The notes below the pieces were generated by a model that saw only the letters and a program-made list of their open reading frames with translations, did not search any database and was not told where the DNA came from. A DNA stretch of 64,000 nucleotides, from positions 186,692 to 250,691 of the forward strand of contig NZ_JAABOK010000005.1 in assembly GCF_009928525.1 (NCBI RefSeq), given 5' to 3'. Of this stretch, positions 1 to 8,026 are shown one piece after another; the stretch's first letter is position 1, and every line of letters starts with the position of its first letter. The translations under genes were made by a program, and so were the position numbers. Source of the DNA: Chitinophaga solisilvae. GTDB lineage: Bacteria; Bacteroidota; Bacteroidia; Chitinophagales; Chitinophagaceae.

Positions 1-410
1 ATATGGCGGAGGGTTTCTCCTACTGACAGGTAAGAGTATCCGTAAACAACTTTAGCCTGCAGGGACGTTTTCAGCTGATGTGCCAGATGCGCCCAGCTGT
101 TATTTTCGAAATGAAATATCAGTCCGGTTATTCCGGCAAAACGCATTTCCAGCAGATCAGCCACGCGAAAACCGAACTGCTGTAGTTCTGCCAGGGAGAA
201 GTCCTGCAGCGATTTGCGGGAATACGGCAGGGGAATATAAATATGCAGTTGATTATCAATCCATATCTCTTTGTATTCAGTATACCGGCTGCTGCCCAGG
301 TGAACGGTATACAGTTGATACATATCATCGTTGCCGGTGGCAATATCCAGTTTGTGCAGCAGCGAAGTGCCGGTGGTGAGGTCGTCCAAAACTTTTATTA
401 CGTGCAGCAT
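1..410 (-). CDS. Probable glycosyltransferase, N-terminal part (cut by window edge)
   Basis: An open frame runs leftward from an ATG at 410 and leaves the window without a stop, giving about 136 residues starting MLHVIKVLDDLTTG. The stretch LIFHFENNSWAHLAHQLK followed by AKVVYGYSYLS resembles the first Rossmann-like half of GT4-type glycosyltransferases found in Bacteroidota peptide-modification clusters (the family I recall as TIGR04157); that assignment is from memory and uncertain. It begins 15 bases after the stop of the LanC-like gene, so it is probably the next gene of the same operon. The catalytic C-terminal half is outside the window, so the activity cannot be judged. Confidence 0.5.
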   Translation of the reverse strand, partial: MLHVIKVLDDLTTGTSLLHKLDIATGNDDMYQLYTVHLGSSRYTEYKEIWIDNQLHIYIPLPYSRKSLQDFSLAELQQFGFRVADLLEMRFAGITGLIFHFENNSWAHLAHQLKTSLQAKVVYGYSYLSVGETLRH

Positions 411-425
411 GTGATCTCTTTTTTC

Positions 426-1601
426 TTAACTGATTAAAATACTTTCATCCCAGTAGCATAGATCTCCGCGTATCCCCGACAGCAGCACCAGCCCTATGCC
501 GGCCAGTCCTTCCCGTAACCCCAGGTGCTTGTTGTGGCTGTTGGCGGTCATGAGGTAAGACTGATCCACGAGGTGGTCTGTAGTCCGGTGATACATATTT
601 TCCAGTGCATGATCCTTGTATTCCAGATGAAAACGGCGGAATATCTGCGCCATATTCATGGTTTTGCCTATATGGGCGCTATGTCGGAAGCCTGTGTCCA
701 CGGCAGGCATGTAGCCGTCTATGGCTAAAAACATTTTTTCCAGGGCAAAAATCCGCCACTCTTCGTTGCCGCTGTTTTTGCCGGCGGTATAGCAGGCGTG
801 CAGCAATTCCACCAGCATACTGAAATACAGGAATGCTTCCGGCGCTGCCGGTGGGATATGTTGCAGCAGATATTCTGCAGCGGGAAGAAGCTGCTGCATC
901 ATATCAGACAGCAGCCGCATGGTAACAGCCGGATAGAGGTTGTATGAGAGGTTTTTCGATAGTACGATGATGTTGCCCGCATAATCAGTCACTTCATGAT
1001 ACTTTGCAGCCAGGCGGTGTTGCGGGGTGCGCGCCAGTGACAGCAGCAGGGTGGCATCTCCGCCATATTGCTGCTGAAAGCGCCTTTCGGATTTATCTGT
1101 CAGGTTGATATATACTTCATGTCTGACCAGTTTCTCCATATCTTTTTTGTCGTAGCCTGCCCGCGCAATGCGTGCCTGTACATAATGGAGATGGGCGGTC
1201 AGCTCTTCGGGGTAGCTGCGCGACAGGCAATGGTGCCAGCCGTATATGCGTTCATCCAGGCTGCTGAGCAGCGGTCCGGTTACGGTTTCTGTGGTAATCA
1301 GGTTGCGGGCGAGCAGATGTTCCAGCCCCCAGGCAATGCCGGTAACGCCTTTGGCGTAGTCGGGCTGCGGATAGCTGTCTATGGCGCCGGTAACATCCTG
1401 CAGTATCTCTTCGGCAAACTGCCGGTAGCGGTCGGACTGCCGGTGGGCAGCATAATGCAGCAGGAAGAAGGCCATGCCTGTCTTCCCGTGAAATAAGGAA
1501 ATATCGTCTGTTAATGCGCCGTTGATAAGCAGGTACCTGGCTATCCTGTCCAGCTGCATTTCCCTGGCTGCTATCAGATTATATGTAGATAATAACTCCA
1601 T
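426..1601 (-). CDS. LanC-like (lanthionine synthetase C family) protein lacking zinc ligands
   Basis: A 391-residue protein with the repeated Gly-rich barrel motifs of the LanC fold: LFHGKTGMAFFLLHYA (about 37-52), YAKGVTGIAWGLEHLL (about 82-97) and GLREGLAGIGLVLL near the C terminus. Functional LanC cyclases bind zinc through a WCYG cysteine and a CHG cysteine-histidine pair; neither motif is present, and the cysteines seen (HHCLS, HACYTAG, DLCYW) are in other contexts. It therefore looks like the Bacteroidota LanC-like subfamily that travels with glycosyltransferases and peptide maturases rather than a thioether-forming cyclase. The start is supported by an AGGAG 5 bases upstream. It lies 15 bases after the glycosyltransferase gene, in one operon. 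A non-catalytic or peptide-binding role is inference. Confidence 0.75.
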   Translation of the reverse strand: MELLSTYNLIAAREMQLDRIARYLLINGALTDDISLFHGKTGMAFFLLHYAAHRQSDRYRQFAEEILQDVTGAIDSYPQPDYAKGVTGIAWGLEHLLARNLITTETVTGPLLSSLDERIYGWHHCLSRSYPEELTAHLHYVQARIARAGYDKKDMEKLVRHEVYINLTDKSERRFQQQYGGDATLLLSLARTPQHRLAAKYHEVTDYAGNIIVLSKNLSYNLYPAVTMRLLSDMMQQLLPAAEYLLQHIPPAAPEAFLYFSMLVELLHACYTAGKNSGNEEWRIFALEKMFLAIDGYMPAVDTGFRHSAHIGKTMNMAQIFRRFHLEYKDHALENMYHRTTDHLVDQSYLMTANSHNKHLGLREGLAGIGLVLLSGIRGDLCYWDESILIS

Positions 1602-1616
1602 TTTTCTCCTGAATAA

Positions 1617-3362
1617 TTAAACTGGTTGCAAGGCCGCAGGCCGGTGCGCTGCAGTCTTCATTTTTTCGATATAGCCGAAAAGCTCGGCGGGCTGCATATT
1701 GCAGACTTTCAGATATTCCTGGCGGTTGTGCAGCATGAGCTTTTCGTTATGGAAACAGGGCTTGTTCCTGCCGGGATGATAGAGGTGGAACAATACGCCT
1801 TCGGTACGCTTTATTTTTTCTCCGGCAATCCGGAAGCGTTTATACCTTTCCTTATGTTCATGACCGGGGCCAACGAGATTGATGTTTTCGAGTCCCAGTT
1901 TACGGAAGGCAGACATGTTTATCAGGCAAACGCCTCCGAAAGACTCGCTGGAAACGGTATCAAAGCATTGCTGGTAGTGATGCAGCATACCGAAATCGGG
2001 CTGCCTGCGGAAAATATTGCTGAAGTTCCGGTTTACATAATGTTCGGTGCCATCATATGGATACACCAGGGTGGCGCCGGCGCGCAGATGTTCTGCTGCC
2101 CAGGCCAGTTGGTTGGGCGCCAGGATCACATCGGCGTCGTACAGTGCACCATAGGGCGTTTCACACAACTGCAGCAGCGTATTATGATGGTAGGTGCGGT
2201 AGTAAGGATCGGTGTCGCTGTGCAGGTAATGGTATTGCACATTTCCCGGCAGCGACACCGGATCTATAATTTGTTCACGGTCCATTTCTGAAACAATCAC
2301 TGTTGTTTCAAAGTATTTATCTATGAATTGAAGGATGGTGTACAGGTTGGCGAGTTTATCCGCCGAATCTATTCTGACCGGAATAAGGATGGTAGTATCC
2401 CTCAGCGGGATGCGCGCGTGCTGGGTATACCGCCTGATAGCGGCGGCATACATGGCGCTGCAGCTGTCCTGATCCAGGTAATCCAGTTGTTCATAGTAAG
2501 GGAAGGTGATATTATATACAAATTTGCAGAAGTATTTCCGGCGCTGATCCCGGAGGATACCGGCGTTATGGTAAATTCTGCACTGATGCCAGCGGGCTAT
2601 GTTATCGGATGGCCAGCAGAAATCCAGTTCCGGATGAATACTGATGGGGTGGCCGGAGCGCAGTCCGTTCCACATAACCGCCCACATATCTGCACACCAG
2701 TGCTGAATGGGCGTATAGTCGTTGATGTTATTACCGGTATTGACCGCCCAGGAAGCGGCATAATCTTCCTGGTTATCTTTTAGCCAGGTGTACAGGTTTT
2801 CGCTGTCTGTCTCCACTTTATCCCAGAAATGATAATCCGTATTTTTCAGCACATACTGCGCACCGCCGGTGTTGTCATTGGCGTTGATGACAGTCCGGGG
2901 CGGGATGTCCGCTATCCGGCACATATCTTTGAGTACCTGGGGGCCGTGCTGGCAGATATAATCAGCATTCAGGTAGGTGCGGGTGTCAGATACATACCAG
3001 GTGTTGCCGGGGATCAGCTGTGAAAAATCCGGCAGCTCCCGGAAGATGATGTCGCAGTCGTGATAGAAGATAGCGGTATCTTTCAGCCAGGTATGCCGGA
3101 GGAAGTGTTGTTTGATAATATGCGGCCTGACGCCGGAAGGGTACCGGCGTTGTGTTCTGTTATCGGGGTAGATAAAAAAGCAGGCCAGGTCCTGCCGGTT
3201 TACAAGTGATCTGTATTCAGGCCGGAGTCCGCTATGCGGGTTGACGGCCAGCAGAACATGTATGCCGGCAGGATCAATGCCCATCTCCCGGAAGTTGAGC
3301 AACTGTATTTCCAGTTGCCAAAGGAAGATAATATCATCTGGTTGTGCTGATAGAAAGATCAT
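1617..3362 (-). CDS. Two-domain glycosyltransferase-like protein
   Basis: A 581-residue soluble protein that appears to hold two GT-A-like modules. The first (about 1-290) begins MIFLSAQPDDIIFLWQLE and has a DCD at 102-104 (FYHDCDIIF), a candidate metal/nucleotide-sugar DxD. The second (about 325-560) has DAD at 409-411 (LYDADVILAPNQLAWA), then ESFGGVCLINMSAFRKLG and GPGHEHKERYKR, the pattern of GT2 and galactosyltransferase C-terminal regions where an acceptor-side motif follows. No signal peptide or membrane segment is seen, so cytoplasmic action is expected. It sits between the unrecognised gene at 3376-4236 (13-base gap) and the LanC-like gene (15-base gap). The sugar and the acceptor, perhaps a peptide, are unknown. 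Confidence 0.65.
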   Translation of the reverse strand: MIFLSAQPDDIIFLWQLEIQLLNFREMGIDPAGIHVLLAVNPHSGLRPEYRSLVNRQDLACFFIYPDNRTQRRYPSGVRPHIIKQHFLRHTWLKDTAIFYHDCDIIFRELPDFSQLIPGNTWYVSDTRTYLNADYICQHGPQVLKDMCRIADIPPRTVINANDNTGGAQYVLKNTDYHFWDKVETDSENLYTWLKDNQEDYAASWAVNTGNNINDYTPIQHWCADMWAVMWNGLRSGHPISIHPELDFCWPSDNIARWHQCRIYHNAGILRDQRRKYFCKFVYNITFPYYEQLDYLDQDSCSAMYAAAIRRYTQHARIPLRDTTILIPVRIDSADKLANLYTILQFIDKYFETTVIVSEMDREQIIDPVSLPGNVQYHYLHSDTDPYYRTYHHNTLLQLCETPYGALYDADVILAPNQLAWAAEHLRAGATLVYPYDGTEHYVNRNFSNIFRRQPDFGMLHHYQQCFDTVSSESFGGVCLINMSAFRKLGLENINLVGPGHEHKERYKRFRIAGEKIKRTEGVLFHLYHPGRNKPCFHNEKLMLHNRQEYLKVCNMQPAELFGYIEKMKTAAHRPAALQPV

Positions 3363-3375
3363 GTCAGCCTTCAGT

Positions 3376-4236
3376 TTACACGGTGAACGAAGTTGGCGGC
3401 ACCACCAGCGAACCTGCCAGGGTGGGTATTCCGGCTGGCAGGTTACTGATGTCCTGTGTGCTGTGTATCTTTTGCATCACTGATTCATAATGCCCATGCG
3501 CAGACAATGCAAGGATGAAACGCGATTTCCGGGACCTGGAGGTCCGGATGTGCGGCAGCAACTGAAATCCAGGCTGGTGGCCGGCAGATGAGCCAGAGGC
3601 CCACGTGCCGCGGCTGCAAGGCAGCGATAGTGGCTTTGGAAGCCACCGGCGCCTGCTTTGCCGGACCGTTGGAAAATGGATACGTTGTTGTGCTTCGTTG
3701 ATGTCGGTAAAAGCGGATGATGCCAGTATAAATGCTGAAGAGATGTTTCTGAGCTGAAGGTGCCGGGAGGCTGACAGCAACGGCTGCAGGATGCAGATGT
3801 GTTCCTGGGGAACTTTCACATCCTGCAGCGGCAGGTCCAGGCGGGGCGGCCGCTCCTGATCGGGCGCTGTGCCGTAAATTACGGGCAGCTGCTCATAGGC
3901 AGGGCGGGAGTCCCGGGGAAACTGGTCCTGTAGTTGCCCGGTCAGTGTGGTCATTTGTGTAATGAGGGAATCGAGGAAGCGGTTGTCAGGTATAGTCTTT
4001 ACGGGTAACAACAATATGACAGCGCGGCTGCCGCTGGCAGGCGTTATCATCTCATTATACAAAAACTGCCGGCAGGCTGAGGGCGGCAACTGGTGGAAAT
4101 AGCCGCCAGACAATATTTTCCGGTGAGTGCGGGCATGGCGTCCGGACCTCCTGCCGGTAACGGCAAGGATAGCATCCGGTACAGTACACCGGCGGATGGT
4201 TAATTCCTGTGAGTATGTAGATAGCTTTAACTGCAT
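3376..4236 (-). CDS. Hypothetical protein, first gene of the LanC-like operon
   Basis: A 286-residue frame starting MQLKLSTYSQELTIRRC that I do not recognise. The first 180 residues look like ordinary protein (for example SRAVILLLPVKTIPDNRFLD and VPQEHICILQPLLSASRHLQ); residues 185-250 are rich in Arg, Ser and Pro, and all three leftward frames are open over part of that stretch, so a frameshift there is possible. The end (DISNLPAGIPTLAGSLVV) again looks coding. The main support is position: its stop is 13 bases before the next start in a tightly packed operon with the glycosyltransferase and LanC-like genes. No motif gives a function. Confidence 0.5.
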   Translation of the reverse strand: MQLKLSTYSQELTIRRCTVPDAILAVTGRRSGRHARTHRKILSGGYFHQLPPSACRQFLYNEMITPASGSRAVILLLPVKTIPDNRFLDSLITQMTTLTGQLQDQFPRDSRPAYEQLPVIYGTAPDQERPPRLDLPLQDVKVPQEHICILQPLLSASRHLQLRNISSAFILASSAFTDINEAQQRIHFPTVRQSRRRWLPKPLSLPCSRGTWASGSSAGHQPGFQLLPHIRTSRSRKSRFILALSAHGHYESVMQKIHSTQDISNLPAGIPTLAGSLVVPPTSFTV

Positions 4237-4247
4237 AAGAATACCCT

Positions 4248-4454
4248 TTAGAGTTGACCATGACCGGATTTTCGTGTAATCATCGGCGTAGTAAATGCTT
4301 TGGGGCTATGTTTTACGGAATTCAGCACAACATTCTCCGGGGAAACATTTACTATTTGGTTCAGATTCCGGTTGAAAAGGCAATAACCTGCCTGCTGCAC
4401 AAAAAATGTATCAGTCGGTATCGGGAATATGTAAATGGTCATCTGCCGTTTCAT
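4248..4454 (-). CDS. Possible small protein or precursor peptide upstream of the operon
   Basis: A 68-residue frame beginning MKRQMTIYIFPIPTDTFF and ending MITRKSGHGQL, placed 11 bases before the start of the 3376-4236 gene on the same strand. Size and position would fit a precursor peptide for the operon, but there is one cysteine, no recognisable leader motif and no clear ribosome binding site. It may be chance. Confidence 0.25.
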   Translation of the reverse strand: MKRQMTIYIFPIPTDTFFVQQAGYCLFNRNLNQIVNVSPENVVLNSVKHSPKAFTTPMITRKSGHGQL

Positions 4455-5017
4455 AGAATCGTCTGTAATTGGTCTGTACTGCCTGCCTTTGAGACGCCCA
4501 AAGTTGGCGGCTGGCGCCTGCCTTTTAAAACTTATTAGACCAATGCACCTCTTTTCACGATGAAATACCGGCTCCGGCCAATTTGGGGCGCAGGGGAGGA
4601 ACTATAGTATGGCCGGCCTGTCCTGACAAGTTGAAACAGGGAAATGCCATTGTAAAAATATTTTATTGTTAGGAATACTAACTTTTACTTTTTTGTTGAA
4701 GTAATTGATAATAAGTCGGTTGAAGTATTTTTGCAGCAGGTTGTCCTTTTTTTGCGTGCTGAAATGTGCAGGAAATTCCATCTTTCCGGTATGAAGTTTT
4801 GGTTAAATAAGCAGGGCTTCCTACCCGCGGCTGGGCAGGGTTTTTCCCCGGAATTCCGGTCGCAGCGAGTATGAGCCCCGTCCGTAACCGGGCTTGATTG
4901 GCTGTAATCCGCTCACCATAAGGAAAAGAGGGGAAAAAATACATTCAATTACATTTTTTTGCTATTTTGCGTAGTAAGCATGAAAAATTAGCAATAAGTG
5001 AATCAACAATTCGACCA
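4455..5017. other. Divergent intergenic region
   Basis: The gap between the leftward LanC-like operon and the rightward kinase gene. An 88-codon leftward frame at 4678-4944 shows no protein-like pattern and is left out. A TATTTTG box at 4963-4969 resembles the Bacteroidota -7 element and would drive the kinase. No long repeat or terminator is seen. Confidence 0.5.
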
Positions 5018-6184
5018 ATGTCATCTACTGCCAGAAATAAAGAAGTGGCAAGCCAAGTGGTAAAAGACAACAGATTAATAAGTTGGATAAGTTCTGGCGC
5101 CTTTGAGAAATTTTATACCCCCAGGGTTAGGGTAATTGTGCACCTATGCGTATGGGCCGCTTTTTATCTCTTCCATTTTTTACTGTACTATGTTGATCTT
5201 AAACAACCTGCTCCTGCAAGTATGGTGCTGACATTGAGAAACATGTTAGTGCTGGTTTTTGGTTTTTACTTCATCATGTACTTTGTACTACCGGAACTGA
5301 TTCTGAAGGGCCACTATCTGGCCGGATTCTTTGGTATTATCTTTCCCTTCTTTGTAAATTCCCTCATCAATTATGGTGCATGCCTGATTGTATATGGGTT
5401 TTCGATGAAGGTAAAAGACCAGGAGACTGCGGATACAGTTATTAAAATCGCAAAAGGTGGTTTTATGGGAGTCATTCTCAGTACCTTGTCACCGAAAGCA
5501 ATGTGGTTCTATGTTAGCGCAATGGGACCATTTGTGGTATTCAAGATGGTGCTGGATACTATCCGCAGCGCTACCCGCAGGCTCAGGATGTCGAGAGATA
5601 AACTGGACCTGGAACTGAGCTTTCTGAAATCACAGCTGAACCCACATTTTTTGTTCAATACGCTGAATAATATTTATACCCTGTCCCTGAAAGGGGCTCC
5701 GGAAGCGTCAGACCTTATTTTGCATCTTTCCGCTATGATGCGATATACTTTGTATGAATCTGATACACAACTGGTATATTTGCGTGACGAAGTGGAATTT
5801 ATGCGCAATTATACGGAACTGGAACGTATCCGGTACGGTTCCAGGGCGGATATAACCTTTGAATATGATGAAGCAGAAATAGCTGATCAGAAAATAGGCC
5901 CGCTGCTGATGTTTCCGTTTATCGAAAATGCCTTTAAATACGGGCAGGTTACCAGCGATGGCCAATGTCACATTCATATAAAGATTCATGCCAACGGTCC
6001 GCTGCTGAAAATGAGCGTTTGTAACAGTAAAGGGGAAAGGCCGGAAAAGAAAGAAGTAGGGGGAATAGGCCAGAAAAATTCACGGAAACGGTTGGAATTA
6101 TTGTATCCGGGTCGCCATTCATTGCTAATAGAAGATATTAGTGATAAATATAATGTTACTTTGTCAATCGCACTTTCTAACTAA
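5018..6184 (+). CDS. LytS/YehU-type sensor histidine kinase
   Basis: A membrane histidine kinase of the His_kinase (PF06580) family, about 388 residues from the ATG at 5018. An upstream in-frame TTG at 4967 falls inside a promoter-like box, so the ATG is preferred. Four hydrophobic segments are visible (VHLCVWAAFYLFHFLLYYV, MLVLVFGFYFIMYFVLPELI, FFGIIFPFFVNSLINYGACL, MWFYVSAMGPFVVFKMVL), then LKSQLNPHFLFNTLNNIYTL with the phospho-accepting His, and the ATP-binding N box PLLMFPFIENAFKYG. No periplasmic sensor domain is apparent. The LytTR regulator follows after 9 bases, the usual two-component pairing; control of the adjacent peptide locus is inferred from position only. Confidence 0.93.
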   Translation: MSSTARNKEVASQVVKDNRLISWISSGAFEKFYTPRVRVIVHLCVWAAFYLFHFLLYYVDLKQPAPASMVLTLRNMLVLVFGFYFIMYFVLPELILKGHYLAGFFGIIFPFFVNSLINYGACLIVYGFSMKVKDQETADTVIKIAKGGFMGVILSTLSPKAMWFYVSAMGPFVVFKMVLDTIRSATRRLRMSRDKLDLELSFLKSQLNPHFLFNTLNNIYTLSLKGAPEASDLILHLSAMMRYTLYESDTQLVYLRDEVEFMRNYTELERIRYGSRADITFEYDEAEIADQKIGPLLMFPFIENAFKYGQVTSDGQCHIHIKIHANGPLLKMSVCNSKGERPEKKEVGGIGQKNSRKRLELLYPGRHSLLIEDISDKYNVTLSIALSN

Positions 6185-6193
6185 AACAACGAC

Positions 6194-6925
6194 ATGGAGC
6201 AAAAAATAAGATGCCTGGTAGTTGACGACGAGCCTTTTGCCCGTGAGCTAATGAGTACCTATATCAGTAAAATTCCACATCTGGAATTGGTGCAGACCTG
6301 TGAAAATGCTTTCGATGCGATTGATGTAATGCAACAGGAGCCTATTGACCTCCTTTTTTCTGATATCCAGATGCCCAATATCAACGGGGTGGAAATGATC
6401 CGGTCGCTGCAACATACGCCACTGGTGATATTTACTACAGCCAGCCCGGACTATGCCGTACAGGGATTTGAACTGGACGTGGTGGATTACCTGTTAAAGC
6501 CTTTTGGTTTTGACCGGCTGCTGAAAGCGGTCAACAAGGCAAAAGTACAGCTGCAGCAACAAAAACAACCACCGCCGAAAGAAGCGCCGACCTTCATGTT
6601 CGTGAAGGACAGCCAGAAACTCAGTAAAGTCATCTTTGATGATATCTATTACGTGGAAGGCATGAAGGATTATATCAAAATTGTTACTGCACAGAAAACC
6701 TATATTATTTACCAGCGGATGAAGCACATGGAAGATACTTTACCTTCCAGACAGTTTATCCGGGTACACAAATCGTATATTGTACAACTGAACGCGATCA
6801 GAAATATTATCGGTAATACAGCCGAACTGTTGAATAATCACTCTATTGTTATCTCCAAACAGTATAAACCCGAATTAAACCGCCGCTTAGGCATTACCGG
6901 AGACAGCCAGGATGATGAAGCCTGA
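6194..6925 (+). CDS. LytTR-family response regulator
   Basis: A 243-residue regulator. The receiver domain (about 5-118) shows the acidic pair in CLVVDDEPFARELM, the phospho-acceptor Asp in LLFSDIQMPNINGVEM, a Thr in LVIFTTASPDYA and the Lys in VDYLLKPFGFDRLL. After a Gln/Pro linker (QLQQQKQPPPKEAP) comes a LytTR DNA-binding domain (about 138-235; KVIFDDIYYVEGMKDYIKIV, RQFIRVHKSYIVQLNAI). It is co-transcribed with the LytS-type kinase and should bind paired direct repeats near its target promoters. The precursor gene starts about 220 bases downstream, which makes it a plausible target. Confidence 0.94.
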   Translation: MEQKIRCLVVDDEPFARELMSTYISKIPHLELVQTCENAFDAIDVMQQEPIDLLFSDIQMPNINGVEMIRSLQHTPLVIFTTASPDYAVQGFELDVVDYLLKPFGFDRLLKAVNKAKVQLQQQKQPPPKEAPTFMFVKDSQKLSKVIFDDIYYVEGMKDYIKIVTAQKTYIIYQRMKHMEDTLPSRQFIRVHKSYIVQLNAIRNIIGNTAELLNNHSIVISKQYKPELNRRLGITGDSQDDEA

Positions 6926-7098
6926 TGCTTTCCTGATGGTCCGGAATTTGCTGTAACCCTCCCGCCATATCCTATCCGCCCTAGCAATAACCAGGGAAGA
7001 TACGCACTTGAAAATCACCGACTGCTTAGCGCGATTACATTGGTCGTGTCAAAGGACACTTTTGTCTAAATTAATTTTTTAACCCGGAGGCAAGCCTC

Positions 7099-7123
7099 AA
7101 TATTGTGATGTAATCACAATATT
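7099..7123. promoter_or_regulatory. Perfect palindrome upstream of the precursor peptide gene
   Basis: AATATTGTGAT, spacer GTA, then ATCACAATATT: 11-base arms without mismatch, ending 24 bases before the precursor ATG. A smaller hairpin (GAGGC AA GCCTC) precedes it. It could be a dimeric repressor or activator operator, or an mRNA stem-loop in the leader. There is no T-run, so it is not a terminator. Confidence 0.6.
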
Positions 7124-7147
7124 ATTCAAACCTCCTAACCTAGCATC

Positions 7148-7363
7148 ATGAAAAAACAAGCAGTATCCCAGCATGCCAGAATTACACTGAGTCTCGATAA
7201 AGAGATTGTTGCTAAAACTGACAGCCACATCATGCAAAACCTGAGCAGCACCAAAATGTACAACAGCGGTGAAAATACTACCGTAAGCACCGGGGATTTT
7301 GGCTGGACTTCATTCGCCCAGGCTACTATGGCAACTATGGGAACTGGTACATCTAATCTGTAA
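7148..7363 (+). CDS. Cysteine-free, Ser/Thr-rich RiPP precursor peptide
   Basis: A 71-residue peptide starting MKKQAVSQHARITLSLDKEIV. The first 25 residues resemble class I lanthipeptide leaders of Bacteroidota (basic start, then LSLDKEIVAKTD in the place of a leader recognition box). The rest, from about residue 26, has 15 Ser/Thr in about 45 residues with Gly, Asn and Met (GENTTVSTGDFGWTSFAQ, TMATMGTGTSNL) and no cysteine anywhere. It lies 20 bases before the receiver gene and about 0.7 kb before the dehydratase, so it is the likely substrate. Without Cys no lanthionine can form within the peptide; dehydroalanine/dehydrobutyrine residues, or sugars on Ser/Thr, are the possible products by inference. 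Confidence 0.75.
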   Translation: MKKQAVSQHARITLSLDKEIVAKTDSHIMQNLSSTKMYNSGENTTVSTGDFGWTSFAQATMATMGTGTSNL

Positions 7364-7383
7364 TCAATTCCCAGCATCAGGAC

Positions 7384-7758
7384 ATGTCTTACCGTTGTGC
7401 CATAGTTGACGACGAGCCTTTGGCGGTTGAATTGCTGAGCGAATACCTTGGCAAAATTTCGCGTATGGAGCTGGTCGTTACTACAGATAAACTACAGGCT
7501 ATAACGGATCTGATTACGGATGGGAAAGTAGATCTGATCCTGCTGGATATCAATCTGTATGGTATCCAGGTAGAACACATCAATCTGCTTTTAAGAAGAA
7601 AAGATTGTCGCATCATCATTGTTACGGCCTATCCTTTATCCCACCTAAAGGATCTGGCCCTTGAACCTGTTCATGGTTACCTGACTAAGCCGGTTAGTTT
7701 TATCCGGTTCCGGCACGAGCTGGAGAAGATACTTGGAATGGAATTATCTTTAATATGA
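7384..7758 (+). CDS. Stand-alone receiver-domain protein
   Basis: A 124-residue CheY-like receiver without an output domain: acidic pocket in CAIVDDEPLAVELLSEYL, candidate phospho-Asp in LILLDINLYGIQ, Thr in IIIVTAYPLSHL and Lys in GYLTKPVSFIRF. Its N terminus closely parallels the LytTR regulator 1.2 kb upstream (VDDEP, EL, Y, KI, ELV), so it looks like a duplicated receiver that lost or never had the LytTR domain. It sits between the precursor and dehydratase genes, an unusual place for a receiver. It may compete for phosphate from the kinase or contact the biosynthetic enzyme; both are inference. Confidence 0.85.
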   Translation: MSYRCAIVDDEPLAVELLSEYLGKISRMELVVTTDKLQAITDLITDGKVDLILLDINLYGIQVEHINLLLRRKDCRIIIVTAYPLSHLKDLALEPVHGYLTKPVSFIRFRHELEKILGMELSLI

Positions 7759-8026
7759 TCTCCTACAAGCATTTCATCTCGTAAAAATAAACCTTCGTCG
7801 AAAAAATATGGCCGGCAGCAGAATCATCGGCACCTTGCATATAGATTTAGAAACGATGGCCTGCAATTAAAAGACAGCTAGCAAAGGTCTCCGGTTTATC
7901 TGATAATTATCCGGCAATATATACAGGCTCTGCCGGAGAAAAGGGGGAAAAAGAAGAGAACCGGAACATTATCACCTGCTTCAGAGGAAACAGACGAATA
8001 ATCACCCATAGCCTGATGAAAAGTAT

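Noticed and set aside
2328..2783. Rightward 151-codon frame inside the glycosyltransferase gene
   Set aside because: Antisense to a well-supported CDS with recognisable motifs; similar long shadow frames lie opposite fusA and secY.
4678..4944. Leftward 88-codon frame upstream of the kinase gene as a precursor peptide
   Set aside because: No leader motif or start signal; sequence looks random and Pro/Lys-rich.
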